From Heliopora coerulea (Eukaryota; Cnidaria; Anthozoa; Scleralcyonacea; Helioporidae): DNA of 64,000 nucleotides. Shown one piece after another: positions 49,801-61,800 of this stretch. Position 1 is the stretch's first letter. Each line of letters begins with the position of its first letter. The position numbers were made by a program, and so were the translations under genes. The notes beneath the pieces were generated by a model, which saw nothing but the letters and a program-made list of their open reading frames with translations, searched no databases and was not told the origin of the DNA. The stretch lies in NCBI GenBank assembly GCA_030142905.1, contig JASJOG010000006.1:4142501-4206500 (forward strand). The letters run 5' to 3'.

Positions 49801-52800
49801 TCTTTGTTACAGCTTATGCTTTTGGCGCTCCTCGATATAACCTAGTGGGTGCTGTAAGTAAACTGCTTTAATTGATCTTTTTAACTTTGCAAAGTAAACA
49901 TGTTAAAATAGCAAATTTTGGTATAGCACGTAAGGAAGTTCATCACCTGAGGTTCCGTCAAGTAACCTGTTGGCTCCGATATAATGAGAGAGGTATCAAC
50001 TATCTAAAATCTCAAAGAACAACTTAAAGACTGGCTCTTCGCTACAGCAGGTTACTTGAAGTGTGCAAGATTCTACTTGTTTTGTAAATAGGGAGCAGAA
50101 TCTTTTCAATATATATTGCTCAGCCAACCAACACAGGAAGGGTCATTCCAAGCCTTTGTTCAGTACCAATACTATAACTGGGAGCATGGTGGCACTAAAC
50201 CGCATCGAGATTTGTACTATGAAAATCGAAAAGTAACCTGTGGCTGGGTCTAGTAACAACTTTTAAAATGTTTATTTCAGCGAAAAAAGTTTAATCGAAA
50301 TAAGTGAAGGTCAAGCTGTCAGTCTAAATGACCATCCACAGGGTATGTATCAACACAGATATCGACACTAAAAGTCAGCTCTGTGCACGTACCTAACGGC
50401 GTTTCTTAACCAAAGGAATGTAAGGTTCAGATAGAGTCCAGCCTTGATTGCTATTAGCTGACCAAGGCACCACTACTGATGCATGTAGGGATATAGGGAA
50501 TCCCTCTGAACATTTATGAATTATCTGGGTGGAAGTATCGAGTGCTCATTGGTTTACACTCTTCGAGTTCTTAAGTACTATCGAACACTCGAGTGCTGAG
50601 TGATTACTAATTACATTTCAATTACTTCTCTCAATTATATTCTAGTGTTGACTGTTGTCTGATAGGTGCTTCTATGCCTGATTAGTCGACTCTTATGCTC
50701 ATTGTCAAGCCTTTTAAACGGCGCTGTCATAGTTTTTCTTCGAAGCGACTTTAAAGCTGTCGCACAAACTTTGAAATCTTTTGCATAAGTATTTCAGCAT
50801 AATTACTCAGCGTTATAGCCTTAGTCATGTTAACGACATGCTTTTTTTTATTTTGGGTTTTTAACCATCAACTCGTTGCAATACTTCTAAACGCAACCAT
50901 TTTCCGCCTGGTTTGTAAAGCAGTGAGGCAGCCAGAAATCAAGTCATGTTGGGGCCAATATGGACCAGTTTGTTTAAGACAGACCTTTTTATCGACACCA
51001 CCCAAACGTCCCTAAGCGATTTTGTAATATGATACCACAGAGCATCTTTTTGAAAATGTAACCAAAAGTGAAAGAAACTAGCTTTTGTTTATGTTGTCTG
51101 ATTCCATTAATTTTTGTGGTAGTTTTACTTAATTCATCTTTTTGAAATTAATGGGTAGTGTATCTTTCTTAAGCTAGTTTTAAATCTTCTGCATATTGTT
51201 GCCTTCTCGTGCGACGGAAAATCTCGTCTTATCCTCAAAGAAGCGCTTATTTCGAAGACGATGCCAGGAGAGACAGTTAAGAAAGTTGCATTTATTGTCA
51301 TGAGAGAACGACATCCCTACTGGAGTATAATTTTTTAGTGGAATAACGATGTCTAAAAAGCAGTGTTTGTGAATATCTCTGTGGTTTGGCAAAGGTGTTT
51401 AGTAGGAACAGGGAATAAAAGTTGATCACTAAATCCTTGCCTTGTCTTAAACTAGTAAAACTGGCCATTGTTGGTAATTGCTATGCAGGTTATTTCTCAT
51501 TTTTTTCTATGAACATTATACATGAACATTGTATGAACATTCATACAATGTGACATTAACATGTTGATGCCGAGTTATATTTTGTTCACATAAGTTTTTC
51601 GTTTTTAATAAATTGTTGAGTTGGTGTTTGCGCTTTTGTTAGACTGAAATGCATAAGTACCAACAGAGAACTGGTTTTGAACCCAAAAGTTTTTTTTATT
51701 CAGCAAACGCCTCTAGATTTTCTCAATTAGTGAATGTATATGTTACAGTTTCGTAGTAGTGGTGAATAGTTTTTGGCACATTTTGCTAACATTGGATAAT
51801 ATGTTGGTTCGATGAATGTCGGGTACAAGTACTTCTGAGTATGTTTGGTGGACACGAGGAGGATTGAGTACCAATAAACCGGAGTAACTGTGGCCTAACT
51901 TGGTAAGCTTACATTTAAAGCACAATTTATCTTTTTCTTAGGTTTATCTTTGTCAGTCTCAAACACTGTGCAATCAGATACAAGAAGATTACCGCTTTTC
52001 ATTAAGATTTTGGACTAAGTGTCTCAATATTTTGAATTCAGTTCACTTGAAGCTACCCCAAAGTTTGTAATTTGACAGCATGAACCCAATGTCATCAAGG
52101 CCATTAATTATCACCAATCTATTAATGGTAATCATCGAAGGTTATCCCCTTGTCTTGTCCGAAATGACTAGTTGGCTAAAAATGACAAGTCATCAACCTT
52201 CTCCTACAGGTGTTCCTTACAAATGGGACAGTAAAGTTTACCATTAGTACACCTGTTATGGAAAGGGTGCCAGCAGCGTGGAAAGATTGTCCATGGCTCT
52301 TCATCAGTGAAAGTAGATGTTTAGTTGAAACACCTCCTTTATGAGTAGATTATAATGAATGGCAATAGTGTCAAATTCAGTCTTAGCGTGGTCTGTTTTA
52401 GTTGCTTGTAAGTAACAGCATCAGTTGTGTACCTTGGCATCAATGAGCGCATTTATTCAACTATTGATTCACCAATCGAAGTTAAATTACTGCAAAGAGA
52501 TTAAAAAGATCTTGCGTGAGATTAGTATTGTATCAGAAATTAATAATGCTGTATCTACGTTCTTAGGCAAGGTTCTTTAATTGTGAGCCCCCAGTTGGTC
52601 CGTTTCTATCGTTTGATTAAAAAGATGTTATCTCAGACATATCATTAAGCGAAAAGTTGTCTATATGGGCTTCTCATGCTGTCAACAGCTTAAGTCTTCT
52701 CGCGTTTGTGTTACTGCTGAGATGTACCGTTCTAGGGTTGCTTCTAATTAAGTAAAAATTATAAGTTGTTTTTTTGTTGTTTTTTGTTGTTGTTTTTTTT

Positions 52801-55800
52801 TTTAAACATATGTCATCGTGCTCTTGGTTGTGGCGAAATTGTTAGTGATTACCCGAGAAGATAAATTATCAATATAGCCGTATGAAAATGAGAAAAATGG
52901 CAACGTCCAGTTGAAATAAGAATCACACTGCTGTGATTACAGACCTGTCGCGTAGCTAGTGGTGATAAAGACAGAACTCTACCTGAACCTTGCATTCCTT
53001 TATTTCAAAACATTCATAGTAACAAAATGGTCAAGTTGTTTTCTTTTAAGTACTGCTATACATGGCTGACTTGTATTGCCGGTTTCCATTCAGTTTCATA
53101 ATCTGATGATTTGAGTTTAGATTGCAAGCTTGACCTTGCTTTTGTTTCAATTAAAATATGAATTTTGAGTATTGCGTCACTGATGTTAATGGGTGAACTG
53201 TAAATTATTCCCAATCCACCTTGAAGCATTTATAGTCAGTAGAAATTTTCCTTAAAGTAATGTGAGCAGAAAATGTCGTGATTATCTTTTTTGCAAAAGT
53301 CTCGTAAACCCATGATAGCCAATCCCTCCCTGGCGAAATTAATTATTTTGTGGTTGCCGTCGGCTGCAAAGGATTGAGGAATTTTCTCCTCACACTAGTT
53401 TGAGGACGATTCTAAACTAGATCTTTTTTAAGCTTGATATATTTTGGTACTGGCCAACAACGGAACAAACCACATGCTCGACCATTTTCCATTTTTTCAA
53501 ACTGTAGGTTTTTGTACAAAGGGTCCTGCGCACGACTGCAGCAATAATCAGTGGAACTCAGGTAAATGAGTTGCGAAAGATGTTGTCTTATTAACTTCTT
53601 GCTAATAATTATCTTGAAGGAAAGCGCCCGCATGCCTAATGATATTGGGTGATTTTTGTTTTGGCAAACAATAACCACAGATAACCATGTCCAAGTTGCT
53701 TCGGGTCAGCCTCGGATATCCAGGACACTGATATTTATGAAACGCACCAGTGAATTTCACCTCTTCAATGCGCAAATGTTTTTCTTAACCACCTGTATGT
53801 TTACACTTTAGACTTCTCAGACTTTAACCTGACACCTCGGAAGAAAACCGTCGAACAAAACTACAAAGATTGCCTTTTTCCAATGTTCGTCTTTTGGTGA
53901 CCAGCCAGTTGTACTCGAAATTTTTAGTTGTTTCCGCGGTTGCTAGGGTGTTTATGCGAGCCCGCGCTTCCGAAGTACAACCGTGGAACCGTGTATTTTC
54001 TGTTGCTTTTAATGTTCCCTTGGTTGCTTTGCCGTTCAGTTTGATGACCTATTGGTGCTATGTGAACAGTGGTGCAATGTGTGGTTAATCAGCTGACCGC
54101 ATGTGAGCATAAGTATAAACATAAGGACAAAACGAAAGGCAAAACAAAGGAATGAAGTCAAACCTGCGACATATCGATCATCGTAATCATAAACATAAGA
54201 TCATAGTCCAAGCATTAGCCATGAGCCGAACAAAAGACGAAACAAAGAAAAATTCTTGCTGTTTTATCTTTGCAAGTTCCTGAGGAGATATCACGCTTTG
54301 TTTTCGATTTGATCTTGTCCTTATACTTACGTCGCTCTTGTGAACCAGGCTTAAGCCTTGAGTATCGCCGCTGAGTCAAAACATGCAAAGCGACAAAGCT
54401 ACGCATGATTAACTGCCCGTGTCGCCCTCTGTCCCTCCTAATTAATGGTCTCCTCGTACACACGGTAACTGGTCTAACGAACACTTTACTTCAGGCAGGT
54501 TCCTAGTGCATTATGGTCACGTTTAGCACGTAATTTTGAAATTCCAATTTTGTCGGTTTCCTTTTCAGCAATACACACCCCGGTGCATTGAATATTTGAA
54601 AAAGTTTGTATATGGCTGTGATGCAAAACGATACATCATTTTCGCTGGTGTAACCTAGGCGAGGTCTATTTTACAATTGCCACAACGTAAATCAAATAAC
54701 CGTTCTGCTCGCTGAGCAGTAAGATACATGTTAATCTTATGAGCGTGACGTTTTATTCAGAACCGTCCATCAATCGTATTGCTTACAGATGAACTGCGTG
54801 CGTGCAGGTTTAATGTAACCTTGTGTGAATTTAATTTACCTTAAAATATGCTGCTGTACCCTAACCCCAATGCGTTGTGAGTCCTTTCCTGTCGGAGGTT
54901 CTGTAATCTTCGTGTCGGTCGGTCATCTGTTCATTCGTTTCGATTGTTCGGTCATGTCTGTCGGTCGGTAGTCTCAGTGAATCGTATACTTAGGTCGGTA
55001 AACCTGTACGTTGGCCTGCCCGCCTGTCCATTTGCGTTACCGTACGTTGGTCTGCCTGCTTCACTGCCTGTCAGTGATGTAACGAGGCAAATTGCCACCC
55101 GAGGCATGAGTGGAAAATGCTGCCCCTCCTCCCCCCCCCCCCTCAAAAAAAAAAGGGAAAAGCAATATATAATTGCTCCGTTTACAAGGAAAATAGAATG
55201 GATTTTTACCTTCGTCGTTGCGGCTACGGTTAATACAACGGCGAAAACATTGCCACTGTTTTGACGACTACCATTGTTACTAGTTTACATGAAAGTTAAA
55301 CATAAATCCACCGTAAAGCTGTGAAGCTTCAAGCTCTAGCTCCCAGACCTGTGCGGACTTCCATGATAGCGACGGTGAAAGTGGCCGACTCCGGGAATGA
55401 GGTCAAATTTCCCAGGCTGAGACTTACACAGATGGTCAATTTTCCCTGGGTTTCCTGCACCCCTCTCCTCTTGGGAGGGGAAAGGATTTTATGGTAGTTA
55501 TGACACCCTAGTAACATTCTTTTGCGCTGCTGTAGCAAATTAAGCCTGATATTTATTTTAACCAGTTGTGGGTCAACGTTTTCAGGACACTGATGACCGA
55601 AAATGCCGCCCCCCCAAAAAAGTGCCGCCCGGGGCAGTTGCGCCTATTGCACCCCCCTCGTTATGCCACTGCTGCCTGTCCACCTTCTCGATTGCGCGTT
55701 CGATTTTCGTAGGTTGACCGAAACCTTTCTGTTTTCGTTGATATGCATAGTAAGCGACAGAAAGTGTCCTGCTTATCTCGTTGTGTACCTGATATTCAAT

Positions 55801-58800
55801 ATAGCGACAAAAAATAAAATCTAGATACGAAGACTTTTTATCCGTCTGTCGTAATATTTGTTGTCGTTTATCGTGGTGTATTTTCTTGTTACTTGATCTC
55901 ATTTGTCAGAATATTTTTTGTCTTTTGAACCGATATTTGTCCTACCTTATTAAATTTTAGAAAGGCTCTTACTTCGGAATGTCTATGTGCGCTTGTGACT
56001 TTGATGGCGATGGGTGAGTCTCTAAAAATATTTAACTAAATAAATAATTACATTTCGAACTTTGTGATGTCCGATAAGCCAAACTATGACCCAGCAGGCA
56101 ACCAGTTGTACTGGGAACCCCAGCTTGTGTTATTTCTTTCTCCTGAGAAGACTGTTTATATTTATGTCGGTTTGGACAAACCAATCAACTGACGTTCGAT
56201 GGACGTTGTTAGGCTCAGATCCTCAAAAGGAATTTCTGGTCTACAGACGGAATCGATGTCGTAATTGTCCTGTTGCCAGTCAGAAGCTCTAACCATTGAC
56301 ATACCGAAACGTACTTTCGGTTCAAAATTGTTCGTATTGAAGGTAACGCTATGCAGCTGATACAAGGTATAATTAACATTTCATACTTGAAATCTTCGTT
56401 CTCTGAGTGTTCATACGGTGATATTTGAACGTTGCACCAGCCATCATCAGGTTACAGTTTCGATCTCTTTGGCTAAGGAAAATTTCCCGAGGATTAGAAC
56501 TGGTCTAACGTTTATTGGTTGTTACTAGTAATTCCCAACTCGCGCATTCACTACGCTTATCACGTCATAACTAATCAACTGTCAAGTTTATTTGGGCCAC
56601 AGAATAGGTAGTCAACCAGAAGTCCAACTCACTGTCGGCGGTTCTGATGTTTGTGTTCTCGCGCACGTCGCCTCGCGCATCATAAATTCAAACGCTGTCA
56701 TCTTCGTAGCAAGTTCCCCTGGCAGTTTTGACCTTACCGCGACTTTTTGCTGCTTAAATGTAAACACGGCAAAGTTTAATTGATAACATCGTAAAAATCC
56801 AAAAATGACTTTAATTTTATCAACTTTATGGCGATAGAAGTATGGAGTGGTCTCGTGCTGTGTCCCTCGTTGGCAGATCGAAACAGCTGATTTCAATATG
56901 GCATCCAAAGCAATCGCATGATTATGTCCGATGAAGTGAGAGTGAAAAAAAAATCGAGCACCTTTTTGAAATAAAAGGCAAGGTGTGAAACTACTGCAAC
57001 AACATTTAATCTAGTGGAGCTAACTTTATCGATCGTTCCCAACAACTTCTTCACTTTTCCACGTTCACAGGACTTATGGACCAAATAATATATAATAATA
57101 ACATATATAAGAATTGTAGCCTGAAAATATTCTTGATGAAGTCGTGAATTTACTCTAGTGACTGCCGTTCTCATTTGTCTAAACAGATAATTCACGCTAT
57201 ATTTGGTATGGCTTTTATCCTGTTTTTGCAGACGACAGCAGTTAAGAGAGACTGCCGAGTTTCGTCCTTCGGTAAACGAAAAAAGCCATAATTTAATTTT
57301 GTTTTTAGTAGTTTGAACAACCAGGAGCAAATTCCTAGACCACCCCATACTTCCTTCGTCGTAGAGTTGATTGATTAAGTAATTTTTTTGTATTTTTACG
57401 ATGTTATGAATTAAACTTTGCCGTGTTTTCATTTTACTTGGAAAAAAGTCTCGGGTAGGGTTACAACTGCCGGGGGAACTTGCCAGGATCATGGCGGCCC
57501 GCGCATGTGCATAAAAAATTAGGCACAAATTTTCACGCGAGTTGGACTTCTGGTTCATTCCTTATTCTATGTTTGGGTTGTGAGCTCCCACGTGTGAGCG
57601 ACTGGTAGTTCTATCTGAACAGGACACGCTTACCTGGGCTCCAAATGTAGCGCTTACGTTTAGATGCCCCCAGGCACACATGCAACACAGGTTGTCACAG
57701 CTTTTTGTCTTCAGCCGTCTGATGAAGCTTTCGTATGACAAATGTGTCCTGCCTAGCGCTATTAAAAATGTAACAGCTGCATTTTTACGCATAGAACTTC
57801 AACAATTACGAACATTTTATGATTATTTTTGATGATTTCGTTGTTGTTGTGATTATGAAAATGCTCACAATTTGTATTGCATTTAAGCTTTTGTTGGTAA
57901 ATGCACTTCCTAAAAAAATGCTTTCGGAAGTTTGTTTGTTCCATTGAATTACATCCGCACAATTCCAAAAAGCTCTCTGCTCCCACAAGTTCTATAACAC
58001 GATGCAAACGGTGCATGTTGATAGACTCCTAGCCAGGAAGACCAGGAATAAGGTAAAATAATCGAAGTCTCTCTCTTTATATAGAATTTCCGAAATTGTA
58101 ATTGGAGCTCCTTACTATTCGAAATCTTTAAACAAGCCGGGATCTGGACGGGTTTATGTGTACAACAGTACGGTATGTCGAATTACTTCTTTGATGAAAC
58201 TTTACTAAATTCTAATTCTAACTAAAGAGCTGTTTGAAGAATGGAAGAGATGATCTAAGAGAAGGAGAGCAATGAAAAGACGAGAAAGTAACCTAAAGAT
58301 GAGAATTTTTCGTAAATTACCATGTCTGTGATATTTTAATGACAAGAACAGGTCGACATTTTCTTAAGCAAATTCTGACATGACTTCTTTATAGTAAAAT
58401 CATCTGATGTTAGTCAGGGTAGAATGATGGAGGAGCGATTGGAACAGAAAGCTGTTAAATTTTCGTGTGTAAAATTTTTCCGAAGGCGATAATATTTAGC
58501 AGTCATGAAAGTTTGCAAGATCATCAAAATTAGAAGGCATCATATGGCTTCCAGAAGGCAATATGATGAACGTATAAAAAGTGAACAAGTACACAAGTCG
58601 CCGTGAGTCGTGCCGAAAGCCTTCAATGACGATAGCAAACAAACTTGATTATTGCTTGTGGACACGACCAAAGACAATCCAATTTTCTTACGAGTTATTG
58701 TAGGACGACAAATTCGTAGCTTGACGTTGATATGTAATCCTCGTGCTCTCAAGCTATTTTTTTGGGTATCGTTCTCCTTTACCCGATGTATTCCCGCAGC

Positions 58801-61800
58801 ATAAAATCTTTGAGTCACGTTATTTGCCTCTTCATAAATGTACTCGAAAACGTATTTCTTTTGGCTATTCATTTTCCGGGCGGAAAGCGCAATCGCATTA
58901 TAAAGATCAGAGCCGAGCTCAGAATTCTTAAGTGTATCGCCATAGTATTGCGATACTTATTCTTAAGTGTAAGTCGAAAAGTTTTAAAACATGTTTACTG
59001 ATGTTTCATTGCGGCGTGCAACATTTTCAGAGTATAGATTTACAAAGGTGAGAAAAAACTATATATACGGATCTGTACTTTACATACTGGAATAATTAGA
59101 CGGCTAACCAATAGAAAACTGGGTGACCTGACAGGAAGTGACAGGCATACGGAAGAGTCAGGGTTCGAAATTAACGGTTGTCCGGTTGTCCCGGACAACC
59201 AAAATTAGGCAGGGACAACCAGATTGTATAGAATGGTTGCCCCTTGGGCAACCAATGTAGGCTGTGGCATTGGACTAATCTCTGACACTGTAGCAGGAGG
59301 CCAGCACGTAATATCAAAGTTGTTTGTCTTTGCAGAGTGAATAAAAACTAAAACTAACTAAAAATGGGTAAATGCAAGTTTCCCAACCGGGGACTTTCAG
59401 ACAACGCTTCTTTCATAAGTTTGATTCTCCCGAGTCTTTTTTGATTTACTGACTGACGTCACGTGACTGACGTGAGCCTGCAGTGCTTTTAGGAGCGGAC
59501 ACGCATTGTATTTGCTGCCAAATTGTTAGTTGTTGTTGAACAAAATAACAGAGGTGGTTTATTTAATTTGATTATATGAGCCTTTTCGGTACTTCGGTCG
59601 GAAAAGGACACAGAGAAATAACAATTCAGAGAACCTTTGTGGAACAAGCAAAGGCAATGAAGGTAATTTAATAGGAACAGCAGAACAACAACTGCCTGAA
59701 GAAAGCTCAAAGAAACGACTTCGCGCGTTTCAAGATTCATGGACGTCTGGGCGACCGTGGCTGGAATTTGATGAAAAACAAAACTATAAGGTAGATGAAC
59801 GATCTTCAAGCTCGATACTCAGAAAATGATTTCTGAGCCCCAGATGGGGATCGAACCCGCAACCTTCTGATGACCGGTTAGACGCTCTAACCATTGAGCT
59901 ACCGAGACTCAGATGGTGAGGTCTCGGTAGCTCAATGGTTAGAGCGTCTAACCGGTCCTGTGGTTGCCCCATGGACAACCGGACACATAAATAAATTTCG
60001 AACCCTGCGGAAGAGGAAAGTATTAGAGTAGAGAAAGAGGTGTAGAAGAGATATTTTCGTTGAGAGACGGTTTGTATTTAGAAATAAGTAAACTCTCACG
60101 AATGAGGAGTTCAAAGTTAGAGGAAGACCTGCAGGAAGAAATGATGGAAAAATCGTTGGGAGAAATGGCATGATTAGTCTGGCGAGTATGAGCTTGGATA
60201 CTAGAAGTAGGAAACGAAGTGGTTGCTCGTTTCTCACCCGTCAAAGGTGAAATTCTTTTACTATGTGTAGTCGACGGGGAAGGCTTCTGATTTCGGGAGC
60301 TCTGATATTTTCGGTAAAAATTAATCGCAATATTAAAATTTTTATGAAGTATACGGAAAGTCATTCAGCGAATATTACTAGATCTGTTGTTTAATCTGGG
60401 ACACGTTTGTTTTATTTTTCATTTTCATCACAGAATTTTTCGGAACCTATCGTATTAGAACCAAAAAAAACCGTAGCACGTGCGCTGTTTGGTAGATCAG
60501 TTGCCCCTCTTGGAGACGTGGATCTTGATGGTTATAATGGTAACTATAGTTGAAATTTTTCAATGATTGTCCTCGTTTGTTGTAATACGAACTATGAAAA
60601 CAGAAATGTCAAACACGTCAAAAAATAAAAAAGAAAAGAAATTAATGTTTAGATATATTAAAATGTATATCAGCGGCTGACCTGAATCAGATTTTCAAGA
60701 CACGTTGCAGTACATCCTACTTGTCGGCGGAGCAAGATGTTTTATACTGCAAACTAATTCTTAGGAAAAAAGAAAAAGTAGGACAACGGATTGCATTTAA
60801 TTGAATTTATAAATAAGTTTTACAAGTCGTAGACCTTTGAGTAACTTTTAATTAGTCATTAGGAGAATAGCCATTAGCGTTACAACTTTGAAGATTTGCA
60901 AATTTCAATCATTATATGGCAGCAAACTTGATTTACTTAAGTTTTCTATATGGTGTCCTTAACCATTATTTACGTAAATTTTCAGTTTCAGGTCTAGGGA
61001 ACCCTGGATCAAGCAAACTTGGTTGTTCAAAAATTTATTACATGGCATCTGGTTCATTTTCTTTTTTCGTTTTTAACGTGTTGTCTCCTTCGCATATTAA
61101 TGTTTTCCTCAGCTTGTAACCTGTTTATTTCACTTGATGTTTTCGCTGGCTAAAGATTCGTTCGTCGTTCTTTTATTCAAATAGCATCAAGAGATCAATA
61201 TTACGTCTGGAACATTAGCTTAGATTTTAAATACTCTCAATGATAGATGAACGTTCGTCAAGCTCTTAGCGCAGAAAAACGATTTCTGAGCCCCAGACGG
61301 GATTGAAACTGCAACCTTCTAATGACTAGTGAGACGCTCTATAACCATTGAGCTACCAAACTCAGATGGTGAGCTAAGGTGCAAGTTCGACATATGTGCG
61401 ACCTAAGCGGCAGCCACTACATGTTAATAATATTATAATGAGATATATATGTTGGAAATGTGGGAGCTTGGAGATATCCTGAATGATAGATGAACGTTCG
61501 TCAAGCTTTTACCTCTGAAAAACGATTTCTGAGCCCCAGGCGGGGATTGAACTCGCAACCTTTTGATGACCGGTTAGACTCTCTAACGACTGAGCTAACA
61601 AGACTTAGGTGGCGAGCTAAGGTGCAACTTGCAACCGTTATGAACCAATCAAATTATAGAATTTCCGTAGTCGGACTCACTTGATGCCACAGCCATATAA
61701 TAAAGCACGTGTAGTAAAGCAGATCTCAACGTTGCCATTACGTAACATGCCTTAATTACGTAGTATACAACAACCTGTGAGAACGTACATGAAAGATATT

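Larger units (their letters stand above)
58890..60364 (-). mobile_element. Penelope-like fragment split by a hAT element
   Basis: Minus frame at 60364-60023 gives HSKRISPLTGEKRATTSF, ISPNDFSIISSC and LLIRESLLISKYKPSLNENI, the end of the GIY-YIG domain. After the hAT insertion the 3' tail resumes (59157-58890), with a hammerhead-like motif at 58999-59033 (core changed to CTGAAAA) and the shared end GAGCTCGGCTCTGA. Confidence 0.8.

Noticed and set aside
50095..50251. Long open frame after an AG at 50093 as an integrin exon
   Set aside because: It has no suitable donor and does not resemble the propeller; the 14-nt segment upstream fits phase and sequence better.
56893..57558. 221-codon minus-strand frame
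   Set aside because: It spans one arm and the middle of a foldback element; the sequence has no recognisable domain.
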